NCBI GenBank assembly: GCA_016801885.1
Contig: CM028883.1
Location: 27,447,143-27,511,142 of the forward strand
DNA length: 64,000 nt
Source of the DNA: Toxotes chatareus
Lineage: Eukaryota; Chordata; Actinopteri; Toxotidae
Direction of reading: 5' to 3'
Below the pieces are notes generated by a model, which worked only from the letters and a program-made list of their open reading frames with translations, made no database searches and was not told the origin of the DNA. The position numbers and the translations under genes were made by a program. This document shows, one piece after another, positions 25,338 to 39,500 of the stretch (positions are counted from its first letter, which is position 1; each line of letters begins with the position of its first letter).

Positions 25338-25452
25338 GACCTGTGATTTGGAAATGAATGGGAAGGTGAACACTGCTGCCGAGAAGTTTACTCACTCCAA
25401 AAGTGCCAATATGGTGTCAGACCTGTCTCCAGAGGCCCAGCCTTACACCCGG
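25338..25452 (+). CDS. plekha6: plekha6 exon 3: N-terminal leader, start codon MNGKV at 25354
   Basis: Acceptor tgttctgtgcag; donor CGG then gtgagc. Coding part 25354-25452 gives 33 residues (MNGKVNTAAEKFTHSK..., ending EAQPYTR). NMVSDLSPE aligns with NMVSEVPPE in human PLEKHA6, so the start fits the family. The 16 bases before the ATG stay open in the same frame (TCDLE), which is what permits the longer N-terminus. Confidence 0.85.
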
Positions 25453-28400
25453 GTGAGCACGGGCAAACACACACTCACACAAAGACCCACACAGACTTGT
25501 TTCACCATACCCATGGGGTACACTCACTGACATAATGCATCCCCTATCCCCTTGCCATGTCCTTAACCTTTACCCTAACCTAAACCAGATTCTAATCCTA
25601 AAACCTTCTTAACCCTCAGCAGTCTCTCAGTTTTTACCCCCACAGTGACAGGAATCACGCAGGACACACACACACACACAGGAAGTAGTATGATCACACT
25701 CATTTAGTAAATAAGCTCTCCTTTACATCTTTTAGACCTCATTCCCCTTATGTCATGTGACCGCCCCCCCAGAAAAGAATTCATTACATAATATTTAGAA
25801 CTACTGAGATCCGACTGAGCAGACTGAATTGACTTGTTCATAAATGATGGACACAAACATTAATGAGCACGTTCCTTTACCATCGTGTGGATTTTCACTT
25901 TAAATCTAAATGGATGCACTATGTTCACTGTCTGTCGATCCTCTGTCCCTTACTGTTATCATGGCAATTGCTTGGTATTTGATAACGGTTATTTAATGAA
26001 CATGTAACACAAATATATAACACCCTCTTCTCCTTCTTCCATATCTCTGCTGGCCTGCAGATGTCTCGTACTCCCAGAAAGGCGGCTACGTTTGGGAAGC
26101 GTTCCAACTCTATGCGCAGGAATCCCAAAGCTGAGGTCGCCAAACAGGGATGGCTGTACAAGCAGGTAAAACCCTTTTCTCCCCACTCTCACTCAGAAAA
26201 GAGTCAAACGAATAGATACTGATATCGGAAAACAACAACACAAAACAATCACATGTAGGAGACTGGAGCAAAACACAGAGACAGAAAAATATGGAGAGTT
26301 TCTCCAGTGTTTGACACTTTCATGTGTCTTTAGATACAGAGGAGTTCTATGGCCTGGTGGCAGAAGCTGTATCAGGCTGCAGCTATACAGTCATGGGATT
26401 TGTTAATAATACTAATACTACTATTACTAATAATAATAATGAAGGAGACAAAATAAAAAGAATGATAACTATTGTTGTTGTTGCTGATGATGATGATGTC
26501 GTTGTGTGTATGATGTGTGTCCCTGCAGGCCAGCAGTGGAGTGAAGCAGTGGAACAGGAGGTGGTTCGTCCTCACTGACAGATGTCTCTTCTACTACAAA
26601 GGTTCATGTCTATCTGCTTCAATGCTTTTCAGTGCGTACGATTTATAATGAGGAGCTAGCTGTCCTGTATTTTAGATAATGTGTTGCCAGCATGAGGGTC
26701 AGTAACGTGTTAATCTGGTTCAACCAACACGGCTCCTCCATGACAACAAGAATGTACAGCATCCTGTTGATGTGAACAGTCGTTCACGCGCGATTTAAAA
26801 ATTTGATGGATACAGTGGAAATGCATATTTTACATTGTTTCTGTGTGATGTTGTATCACTGTATCACTCACTGCTTCCATTTTGTTGACATGAGGGTCAG
26901 GTGACAGCTCAGCACTGGTTGTTTAGATCACTGCTAATATCTACAGTAGTGATCTGGTTTCGTAGATATTATGTGGTTTTCTGTTATTATGCTGCGGTCT
27001 ATGTAAATGACCAGAACTTAAACCATACTGGAGATCTTTCCACCATATTGAGTATTAGTATAAAGAATGCAGTGTTTCTGTGTGTGAGTGTGTGCATGAG
27101 TGAAGATGTGTCAATGTGTATACAGTCATCAGTGGCATTTCTCACATGCACATTAATGGGTCACTGAGCTAACTCTGGGCTGCAGCCTGGTTGTGCCCTC
27201 ACAACAGTGGCTCTTTTTTTCAGCAGTGCACGTCACCATAGTAACGTTGGCTGCAGTCCTAACCTTCTACTCGGCACTGAACTCTGAAAATGAAACACTT
27301 TAAAAACTAAAAACCTAAACCTAACTTTAATAACTTCCGGGTGACTCAAATCCATTTCCAAATTTCCCTATTTTCAAAGATGAGACAGGCCTTAAAAAAA
27401 ATCAATGCAGAGAGAAAGTGAGGAACCAACAGACAGGAGGAAGAGATGTTGGTAAAGGTAACAGAGAACAACAGATGATATTTTGGCTGTCATGTGAAGT
27501 GAGATGTGTGTTGTGATATCCTCACAAACAAATCTGTCCTCTCCTCTAACAAAGACATGAAGATAAAATAATAAATGATGCTTTTGCATCATCTGAGCTC
27601 TTTATTTTTGTATTTTAGTAACACCACATCAGACCCATTCTGACCTCAGACCATTGTATTGGTTTGCCTTTCAAATTCTCTAAAATTTGAAAATAATATT
27701 CTAGTTTTACATCTACACTGTATAAAGCTGTTTGTGGCTTTTACAACCCAGGATTCACTCTGAGTTCTGCAGAAAGCCTCTCCTTCTGTCTGTGTGTTCT
27801 GTCTCCATGTGATGAAATTAGCTAAATCAAATTTAGAAAATTTTAAATGCTTCCAACACCGCCCTCGGTGAATACACATTCACCGCTCTCCGCACTGTTT
27901 TTCTTACTGATTCCTTTTTATTTACACTGATTTGAGCTGATGATACATTCATTTTAGAAAAAAACCCCACACACAATAAACATTTTGTCATTAGGTTAAT
28001 AAATAAATAAATAACTTTCCTCCAAAACATATTAGCCTAAACAAATTAGAAATAAATATAAATATAAATATAAATGAACTGAATCAATTAAAAAGCTGAA
28101 ACAGATGAAAGTAGACCTTAACATACATTTGATACTGAATTTTATGCATGAATACAGAAATAACTGATCAAAGCAGTGTGATGTGCAGGCCACAGGCCCA
28201 ATCATAAGCCACAGCTTATGACTGACATTTATATGGTCCACTGAGGCCCCATGAACTGAGAAGATTGTGATCAATATAATCAGTATAATTAATCATTGCT
28301 GATTAACTTCACAAGTGCTTTGAATACACCAAATAAATAAATAAATAAATAAACAAAAACAACTGTGACATCTGTGAAATTTGCAGTTCTTACGTAACGT

Positions 28401-31400
28401 GAGCTTTGGGAAACTCTCATATCCTCCTAATGACGAGGTCTTACATTGGAATGACAAGGTCCTTATTTTAATAAGGATAATAATTCTTCCTTTTGGTGTA
28501 TGCAGTGTGCTTCCATGATTAACTCATTAGGAACTGTATTTTTGAACAGACCGGTCACTGGAGTTTAAGTCAAGCATTGAAGTTTAAGTTCACTCATGTC
28601 TTCGCTGAAAACGTCACCATTTACGAGAAGCGGCATCAGTTCCATTAAATCCATGTGATGTGTATTTCTCTCCGTGTTAACATTAAGTGGACTTCCAGTC
28701 TCTTCTTCTTGTCCTGACTGTCCAGTGCTGTGGGGCTCATGTCTCCATGATGTGTGGGTGGCCTTGAATAACCTTGTGCAGGATGATCCACAGTTCTTTA
28801 CCCCTTTTCTCTTCCTCTGTGTCTGTGGAGCAAAAATAATCCATGTTAACGTTGTGATCATTTACAAACTTTGTAAAGACAAACATGACCTTTAAGTACC
28901 CATTGCTTTCCTGCTCTTTCTTATTTTGACGCTAATTCCCTCTGTGCTGGGAGCTTCTCTCTTTATTCTGAACACGTCTGTTTTGGTTCCAGCTTCTCTC
29001 AGTCCTCTCTGCCCGGCCCAGCTGTGTGTTTTGGAAAAGAAGGCTTAGAGAGAAGGGAGCAATGGAGGGAGGAATGTGTGACAGTGCAATTTACTGCTCT
29101 GCCATTGCTATGCCAGCGAGGACCAAGGGCCAAAAAATGGGCATGAGGGGAGGAGAAAAAGCGCAGGACTTTTGTTGTCTTGGTTGTGTTTTACAGGGCT
29201 GTCTCTGACTCCTCCAAGACACAGCTTGTGCAAAACAAAAACAGTATATATTGATGTTTCTGAAAAATATCAGGAACAATAGGTTATTTCTTCCACTTTG
29301 ACTAGAATGAAATCTGGTCTCCAAAATCCAAAAATTGTATATAAACTATTGCTAAGTTACTATATATTTGGTAAGTAGCTTCTACAGTGTTTTGGGTTGT
29401 GCCAGGTCATTCAAAGCTGTTGCCATGGTGTTTGAGGAGGTCGCTGCAGATGTATAACAGGTTTGATATTTCAAGTGTAAGAAAATAGTTTTATTATCTT
29501 GACATATAATCTTTTTTTTTTTTTTTCTTGAAGTCCAAGCCATTCACTGCCAACACTGACTGTTGTGCATGTAGTGGTTGTGCGCTTGACAAACAAAGAG
29601 CTTGAAACTTCAAAGGAGTAGACACAAGAAATTAAACCACTGAGAATTAACTCATGCTTTAACAAGTAGTTGAATAAATGAAAGGTTTTAAGTTAAAAGT
29701 TAGAGCTTTGTAAAAACATTACTAAAGAAGATGGTGAGTGATTTTTATCCCAGCGTGTGTGGGGGATTTTTCACCCCCATCTCCGTTATAATCACAGCCA
29801 CAATGAACTGGAGGCTTTTGCTAATCTGATAGGTGGAAACATGTTGACACAGACGTATAGTTCTATTTGGGGACCAATATGACCAACTTAGCTATGAGCA
29901 CTTCCTGTTTGCCCATGGACGTACACTCAGCTATCACTGGATTACTGTGAACACTTAGAACATGACGAACCACAGGCACATTTTAATGGAGGTTTATTTG
30001 CTATGGGGAGCAGAGATAACAATTACTCAGGACCAAAACATGATTTTTAATAAAGGGAGTTCAAGTGATGGTGACAGATGGTGACAGTGTGCAGAACTTT
30101 TTTTTTTCTTTTTTTCAAGTCGAGAGTTTTTATCCTAAGCACCTGTCACTGAGACTTTAGGCTGCACAAGAACTCTTTTTTTGGAAATTACAACAATCAA
30201 TTGATCAGTTATTTTGATGGTCGGCTTTCACAGTTTTCTCAATTTCCTTTGAATGTATCTTATCGTACTTCAGACCTGGAAAGAGATGCTGTTTTTTTTT
30301 TTTCTTTATGTCGTTTTCATAGCACTTGAAATAAAATCATGATAACTGCTTCCTCAGTAAGTAAGACAAACACTTCCTGTTATATTTTCTGCTAATACAA
30401 CAGTTCCAAATGCTTCACAGTAGGAGACCTACTTGTTGGCATTTTATCAATAAGAACTTAAAAAAAATGTCCTCTGTTTCTCCTTAGGACTGAAAAATGT
30501 GTTGTAAATGCTTATTGGAGTCACTGAAATGAAGTGTTATTGTCATGTCTTATTACTGTGAGCACCACAAATTCCAGTTGTCTCCATCACATTGGGGTGG
30601 GGACAGAAATCTCAGAGACAGGTGTCTCAGACCTCATGGATAGATGCTCTCTTCTGACAGAGGAAGCTGTCATTTAAATCATTTCTTACATGTAGAACTT
30701 GTCCAAATGAGCTTAATCCCAGCTCATCCTAGACGTGAAGTGTTTTCCCTTTGTGGTTTACATCAGTCTAAAGTTTTTTTCCTCTTTCCACAGTCATCAC
30801 TTTGTGTGTCTTCCTGTACGTTATTACACTGTGTGTTTTCTGCTTAGGTGGTCGAACAGGATGCATTTTCATGGTTTCAGTCTATTTATACAGACGTCAA
30901 TGAATCATTCAAATGTGTGTGTGGAAGGCACAGAAGTGTGTTTATTTACCTGCTGTCCCTTTATGCATGCATGTGTGTGGTGCAGACAAGCAGCAGGTAC
31001 AGTTGGCTGGAGGCCGAGATTCCTACAACACTGAGTCACATGGGCTGATCATTATCTCGCACAAACACACACACGCGCGCGCACGCTCTGTCTCTCACAC
31101 ACACAGAGCAGCAATCAGCATATTGTATTGCACAAGCCCTTCCCCCTCCCTCAGATCTCTCTCTCTCTCTCTCTCTTCCTTGCCCGCTCTCTCGCTCTTT
31201 TTCTCTCTCACACACACACCCACACATAAAACACACACTCAGTCAGCGGCAGAGACACAGAGAGTGTTGGTGCAGAGCTACATTCTTGAAATAAGAGGTA
31301 GGAGGACACAGAGAGATACAGAGTGTATCCTTTTTCTAACTGCTGAAATTTTCATGCCTCCTTCCATTATTTAGTCCTCACCGGTGCTCCCCTTCCACCG

Positions 31401-33516
31401 CACTCCTATTTATCACCGCTGGATCCTGGAGTGTGTGTGTGTGTATGAGCCATTACCGCTGCTTATCACAGGGACCCTCGGACCATAATGGATATCTATT
31501 CTAGGACACTGTCACCGTGGGAGCAGAGAGTACCCTGGGAGGGGAGCAGCTCTGATTCTCCTCTCGTGTTTGGACTCTAAACACACCTCCTCTGTCTTTT
31601 ATCCTGCAGGTTGAATGAACCCTGGCTCAGGATGTAATTGTTGTTTCTCTCACACAGTAGCTGTAGTATTTCTGTCTCTCCGATTCCACCTGGGAGGTTT
31701 TCATACTTTCATTTTTGCCTCTTCACAGATGAGAAAGAAGACTCAGTGTTAGGGAGTTTGCCGCTGCTCAGTTTCCGGATCGGAGGAGTGGAACCTTCGG
31801 ATAACATCACCCGCAAGTTTGCCTTTAAGGTCAGTAACATCCTGGTGACAGGATAAAGGTTGCTGGGTTGTCTAAATGAAATATTGTTTCACGCAAGAGT
31901 ATTGGAAAACATAAAATATGTGCATATGACTTTTCAGTGTGCAAGATACATTAGTTGGAAGCAAATAGGTCCAATGTAGGAACATAAGTTGGTTCTTTGT
32001 GGTCTTGTATCTGAAAGGAAATCACATTTAGAAAGATCCTCTGCAGCACAAGGTCTAGTTTAAAAAAAAAAAAAAAGAGGATCAAGAAATAAGCATTTCA
32101 GTGAGGAAGAAATGTTCCACAGCAGCAGTAAAGAAGGGTTGTTGCCTGTACGTTCCCTGAGTGACAGCAGTTCCTCACAGAACCACTGCTCTAACCCTTA
32201 AAGAATTCTTCTTGTGCAATGCGAGCGCTCGTTGCAAAAGCAGGAATTACTAATGTTTGGATTTGTTCCTTCGATGCGTCGCTGTGGCTTGGTGAAGGGT
32301 GTTGGTTTGGTTCGGGGTGAATGAGAGACGCTGTCTTCCATGGCTGAGTCACAATGTTATTTATGATGGTAAAGAGTCCCGTGGGACCTGGGGTCTCTCA
32401 GCCTCATCAGAGTAGATGGTTGATGGATTTTTTTTTTTTTTTTTTTTTTCAGTTAGGGAGGTGACCTTGAAGAAAGCGTTCCACTAGTATTGGTTTTGAT
32501 TTTTGACAAGATCCTTCCGTCCAGTTGTTTATTTTTATTGTGGATATTGTGTTTTCTATGTTGCTGAAGTTGATCTGGGTTGTGAGTTTGTTAATTAATT
32601 TCTCCTAAACTGAGCAAAACAAACATCCCCTTCCAATTATTTGGAAATTACACAGACTTTGCCTTAATTTATGAACTCTGACCATTTCAAATTCTGTCGA
32701 TGATGCTGAAGTGGAGCTGCTGGACTAAACAAGCATCAACAACATTTTGACTGATGAAGGTTGGATTGGAGCAGGAGTACATTTTTATTTTGATAGCAAT
32801 AAAAACAGTCCTTTGTAGAAAACCAGCTTAGTATCATCACATCTGTGATGTTCAAGCACCATGTCTCTGTTTAAAATCAGCATTTCCCAAAACGCTGATA
32901 GCCAATATGCATCCAGATGCAATAACATCATTAGGGTGAGAGCATGATCATCTTTGTAGTCTGAAGACACAGTGGGACCTCTCTGCACACAAGGTTTGTG
33001 TTCTGCTAATAAAACATGTTTTGGTGGGGGGTAGTGGTAATTAAAGACCAAAAATAGATGAATTGTGTTGTTGCCCGACAAAGAGATCAAGGCTGTGTTT
33101 CCTCAGATCCTGCTGAATCGCATCAGCAGCACTGACAGTCGAAGGATAAACAGAGCTCCAGAGGCAGAGGCAGCAGCACAGCCACCTGACTGAACTGTTT
33201 GTCAGGGCTGAATAAAGATGAGACAACGAGGATGTAATGTAGGTTAGCTGAGTCTGAATCTGCTGAGTAAAGCTTTATATAAGTTGGAAAGTTAGCCTTG
33301 TTTCCCCCTGCAGCGTCAGTATGAAACACACACAGTGACAGCTCTCTCTCTCTCTCTTATCTCTCCCTCTCTCTGTGACCCTTCTCTTACTGCAATCACT
33401 TGTTTGTCATTATCAGTTTTCTTCTCTTTTCAGAACATTTAGTCCTTTTTTTTTTGCTCTCTTTCTTTGCATGTCCAGTGCAAGCCCTGGTACAAAGTCC
33501 AGTGCATGTACACAGT

Positions 33517-33586
<70 letters not shown>

Positions 33587-36500
33587 GCAGTGGAGACAGA
33601 CTGAGCAAATATATTCAGTGTGCCATTGACAGCTTGCCAAGGGTTAGGGTGCAGCTTGTAGACCAGTGCTCTGACTGGACACTCAGTACTGTTTACTGTC
33701 CAGTATCACAGCAGTGTGCCAGTCATGCTGTCATGAACCTGGCAGTTAATATTAACAGTGTGTATTCTTAGTATTAATAGCGTTTTCATGTGACAAAGGT
33801 GCTTTATAATACAAATTACAGCACAGGTAAAAGGCTAAATCCATCATAAAGAGTAAAGCTATAAATACCATGGAGAAAAATAGAAATAGAGATGAGACAT
33901 AAATATCATAAAGGCAGGTAAATATAAAACACTATGACAAGGACTTTGAATCAAAGTTAGTCTGAAGAAGTGATTTTAAAGTCAATTGTGATTCAATCTG
34001 AGGCTGAGATTGGCAGTTACAGCTTGGTCACAGCAGGAAGTGAAAATCATATTCCATCAATAAAATGGGCAGAGCCAGGTCAGCTCTTCACCTGCTTCCA
34101 GTCATATCAATACAAATCTATGGAAGGGAATTAGGGCCACACGTATATATCAGTTTTTTTCTCATGTGGTTTCTCATCTTTGGTACAAATCAACATGTTT
34201 ACAGAACTATGTTGTATGTAACTAAGTTATTGTCAGAATTTTGAAACAAGACCCAGTTTCTGAAAGGTGTTCATCGGACAGCCTTGATTTTATCAGGGCA
34301 AATTTATTTAGCGATACTTAATTAGTCATTGCACAATATTCAGTGTATAAACTTGAGAACTGATGTTATAAACCACTGTCCTCTGGCAGCCAGGATCTAA
34401 AAATATTACAAAATCCACATTGGTTAACCGTACTTCAACTCGTGAGAGCAGTACAGGGCCCTCAGGCTAATTTAACTGGCACCAGGGGAAGTGCAGATAA
34501 AAATAACATGGGTAGAAACCACTAGAATTTCTGGAGTGATGGAACAATTCTGACACATCAACACCATGTGATGTGATGTGATGTGATGTGATGAAGCTGG
34601 AGGAGCTCACTGTCCACAGCTGGTTGTTGTAGCTGGAGAGCAGCCAGTTACCAAAGAACACCACCAAGAGACAGTTAAATGTTAAACATGCCACAGCTCT
34701 GGCTCCTCTGGCTTTAGCAAGACGCTTCCAAACCTCCATCTGACATGTAGGTCAGTATCATGTTAGAGTATTCGGATATATTTTTAAATGGAGATAAAAA
34801 CTGCGAATGCATTGTGAATCAGTTAGTAATTGCTAATGTTGTGATGATGATGTTAAATGGTGTGAAAATGGACAGTAAGGTCTGAGAATATAGAATGAGG
34901 ACGTAATGTCAACCCACCATAAAAGTTATAAGCCTGCACTTACTGATCAGATGAGTCAGTTAGTTGAGGATCATTTCTCTGCCTTTGAATCTTCATTTTG
35001 AAGCGTTAGCAGGCGTGTTCAAACAGCTCTGCATTAAAAACCATGCCCTGTGTTGATCTGTATGTGGCTTAGCCCTCCATTACAGGTAAACATGGCAGGT
35101 ATTTATGCTGCAGTGGTGAGCTCGTTTGGAAGATGTTAAAGATGTTAGATAAGATGAGGCTGCTCTCAGAGGCAGCTCATGTCAGCTTAACAGAGCTTAA
35201 CAGGGAGTGGAGGGAACACAACAGTGAATCACAAGGGGTTGTTTTGGTGGCTGAGAGTTCATACTGTAGGTATTTACAGTGCAAGGTTCGCAACAGAGGA
35301 TAGGTTTCTTTTCCAAAGAGCCTCTTTTGGTCATTGCTTAGGTATGTGGTTCAGTGTAGAGACAGGTTGCACACTGTAACTATAAATTACAAAATGACAG
35401 GTAAATGTCAGTGGCATGAGAGGCTGAGATGAGTTGTGTATGCTGGCCAGTTGAAGCAGATAGTGTGTTTTTCCTGAGGTTGGCTCCTCATGTTCTCTCT
35501 CATTGGACGAGTTCCCTCAGGGCAGTGTACAGGTGGGGCTTAAGACTCTCTGTAGTCCTGTCCCAGCATGCCTCCTTCAAAGCTGTCTGGTGATTCCTGT
35601 CCAACCACTTCTGTTTACGACAAGAGTGGGTTCGAAATGACCCACAGACGACAGGGAGACAAAAAGCAGACCGGGGCAGAGTCCACTGCCTCTGACCCTG
35701 CTGATAGCGGTTTGATAATAAAATCATTCCTATTAGAAGCAATAACACTGTACTCACCTAACAAATTGCTGTTTTGGGTACATGTCAACATTGCTAAAAG
35801 TCAAACAAAAAGTTCTGCACGTCAGAGTCATGCACAGGGTGAGGTACCCAATAGGTTGCTGGTACAAAATTGTGTGTAGCAGGTTAAAAAAAAAGTTTAT
35901 ATTAATTTGCAGGTATGGGCGCTTGTAAAAATGAACTAAATCCAGGTAGACAGCAGGTGAAATGGACCGCTTACCCCTCGACTTAACATCACTCCAGAAC
36001 TGAGAATGAAGCTCACTGGTAGCAACAGGGAGTCACTTTGGATGTGTGGACATATGAAAAATCGATTACCAAAAGCAAGTGGGAGCCGGCTGAGCAAATG
36101 CTTTGTACATCTGAAGGGGGACAGTACATTAGGAAGCTTAGCAGATCACTGCCGACCAGCCGTCAGACGGGTGCAGATCGCAGGACTTATACGAATGGGT
36201 TGGGTTGTGTCTGGATTTGATTTAGAGATAACTGCAGGTAATGAGTCAGTTCCATTACCAAGCTTGCAGGGCAGGACTCGCATACTCACTGTTTTCTTTT
36301 TTTGTGTAATAAGGCATCCATGTCAGCCATTGTTGACATTTGTATTGCACATTGGTATGGATAACATGGTGAAACTCTTAGCTTGTTTACATCCTGTCGA
36401 GTTGTAATAAAGAAGGATGATCCTTTTAGAAAGCCACTGAACCTTCTTCTCCAACCCCCCCACAGACTATTTCTTTTGTTAACATCAGGTAGATGATAAG

Positions 36501-39500
36501 AATATAAAGGACAATGATGTATATGTGATCAGAAATCAAGAGAAGTAAGTAAACCTCGATATTAACTGTGCTGAAACAGAAAGAAGCTTTCCTGTGTTTG
36601 AGCACAAGGTAAAAACCTTTGAGTAACATGAATAAAATAAATGCATATCAACAAAAGATAAGTTCACAAGTTGGCTGTTTAAGCCCAGTTGCAGTTTTAT
36701 TGCATTATCCATCATAACACATGTAGTGCAGCTAAATACAGTCAGCAAGGAACACCATATGCTCTCAAAGCAGCCTCAGCTCTTTGTGATACGCAACCTT
36801 CCGCTGAGGTTCTGCTCCATATTGACATGGTTGCATCACATCAATTATTGCATTTCGTTCATGCTGCCAATCTCCTGTTCTACCACATCCCAAAGGATTT
36901 CTACTGGATTCAGGTCTGGAGACGGGGGAGGGCCACTTAAGTTCACCAAAGTCACTGTCATGTTCATGAAACCAGTTTGACACAACTTTAGCTTTGTGAC
37001 ATGGAGCATTATCCCGCTGGAAGCAGCCATTAGAAGATGGTGAACTGTGGCCATGAAGGGATCAACATGGTCAGCATTAGTACTCAGTGTGAATGCACCC
37101 AAGAGATCTGATCGCTCAGACTACATTTGGCTGACTATGGCAACATTCTTTAGTGTTCTTTTAGCATTGGCTGTGGGGCTGTGGCTCAGGAGATAGAGTG
37201 TATAGTGAGTTGTCTACTAATCAGAAGGTTGATGGTTTGATCCTCAGCTCCTCTGGTCCGTGTGCCTAAGTGTCCTTGGGCAAGAAACTGAACTCCAAAT
37301 TGCCTCCGACGTGTATGCTTTTGATCTTTGCAAACAGAAATGATGTATGTGTTTATTTGCATGCAATGCATGTGTGAATTGATGTACTGATCCTGTTCAT
37401 ACCTGGCACTGTCATGCATCTTGGGTGATCTGATCATGAGGGGATAAGCTCTAAGCGTGTCAAATCTGATGATGCTTTCAAGCTCAGCACTGTAAGAATG
37501 TCAGCTTGATCTCAACACCTGCACCGAACCATCTGAGTCTGAGGAGGTGCAGCCTCTGTGCCAGCCTGGCACCCATTGGTTTTCAATGTGAACATTATCC
37601 CAGAACACATTAGCGACCCTCCGTCAGAACGTTCAACTTCTTAGACTAGTGTGCAGATGGTCAGACAAAGGGTGAAAATTAAACTTAACTTGTATCTGGT
37701 AAATTATGCAATGTGATTAAGTGTAATTCTCAGCTTTATCAGTGAGTGACTGGAGTCCCTGCCAGCAGGGAGAAGCAGGGTGTCTGATAAATGTGTCCAA
37801 CGCGGGTTCAGTGCATATTGAGATGATTCGTGTCAAATCTGGATCTGCTGGCTGAAAATGGTACAAACAACACAGAAGGGAGTGGCAAGATCTAAAAATC
37901 TGTTCCTAATCACGTTGTTTTGATCTCTTATCCAGCTCAGTCTGACTGCGTCTGAATCTTTTATCACTCTGACTAGACAACCTTTCTTTTCAGTTTTATT
38001 TTATTTTACAACAAAAAAAATCCTATTCTTAGAGCAAAACAACAAAAGTTGTTCTCGTACGTGCATGAGATCCATGCTCTTTAGCAGTGTTGTTTTCAGT
38101 CAGCAGCTCAGTCACAGAGGTGTTGAAACCTGTTGTACCTGCAGCATTACTACCTGACTCTGCAGAGGTGTGGCCACAGCCAGGAGACATTCAATAAGGA
38201 GCGAAATCTCTGTCCAGCTGAGGGCTTTGTTATGTCTCAGACTAAAACTCTATGGTCTATGGTTGTAACCCAATCTCTGAATGATACCTTTACAGGTCTT
38301 AATGAATGCCCTTTGGGTAGTTTAGTTCTCGAAGGAAAGTACTGTTATGTGTGTGTCTGCTGCAAAAGAAATGTTGCTTATACCACACGCTGCTACACAC
38401 ACACGCACAGAGAATGTGTGTGTGTAAAAACAAGCACCTTAAACTTTTAAAAATCTTATTCTATATAGCTATATATAACACCTTATTCACATTACCACCT
38501 CATAGAGTAAATTATTAAACATAGACCTTAGGTGTTTGTGTGACTCAACAGGTAGAGTCAAAGGGTTACACCTATGGGTGTGTTTGTGTGATGTGTGTGT
38601 GCAGTGGAGCTTCAGCCTCACCCTTCCTCTCAGCAAACAGTTCAACAGAACTATCAGGTGGCCGCGAAAAGATGAGCGCTCGTTCCTTTGGGGCTTTTGC
38701 GCTGCTCTCTCTCTCCGTGCCTGTGTTCATGTCACTGACTGAGGCGACATTCATCAGTGTCAACAGCTAGCTGATCCTCTCAAACACAGAACTGGGGAAT
38801 ACGCAGGTTGCAGAGAGAGTTTTGCAATAAGCTGAACAAGGCACCCATTTGGCCAGAAATGTTAAATGTTAAAATGCTTATTCGTATTGCTGTCCTGATG
38901 AAGCAGTGATCAATGTATGTGACTTAGCTGAGATCTGTGGTTGCAGGTGAGACTTGTTTCCATCCCTGGTGGGAGTTATCACCAAGCTGTGAATGACATG
39001 TTCTCACAGCTCTGCTGACAGTGTGGTATGTCTGTGAGACACAGTTGACCTGCTTTACATCTAGGCCATATTCTCAGCTGCTTTACTGTCTTAACTACAC
39101 TCTGCTTGGATTATAAAAGAGTCATGTGATGGAGAAATAGCTCAAATAGATTTGTGATTTGCTGCTACTGTAAATTCATACACCTTTTTACAGAGTCGTG
39201 CTGAGGTACAGTGATAAGTGTGATAAGCTGTATCCGTTAGTGTCGATTGCGTTTTAGAAGGCAGACCATCAGAACAGAACAGAATCTTACGGCACTTTTC
39301 ATTTAGTTTCCTAAATTTCGTGTTCCCCGGAGGAGGAATCCATTCAGTCAGTTTCCTGTACCCTGGCATGCCATGACCTTTCTACTGGCACCACCTTCAG
39401 ATCAAACTCCTTCTCATCTTCAATGGCTTTAAGAGGAGCTGGATGGCTCAAACTGATTGTTCTGTCTGAAGTTGTGCTCAGGGTAAATGCAAAGTTCAGA

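Noticed and set aside
32220..32242. CpG-containing near-palindrome around CGAGCGCTCG
   Set aside because: Only the central 10 bases are a perfect palindrome; not unusual.
33375..33771. Frames over the 66-bp CA repeat
   Set aside because: THTHTH/CVCVCV repeat translation.
35500..35757. 85-residue minus-strand frame with a helix-like tail (ALKEACWDRTTESLKPHLYT)
   Set aside because: Looked protein-like, but there are no usable splice partners and no family I recognise; left as unassigned, possibly an old transposon.
36006..36407. 133-residue plus-strand frame in intron 6
   Set aside because: No domain, no splice-site support, and isolated inside a long intron.
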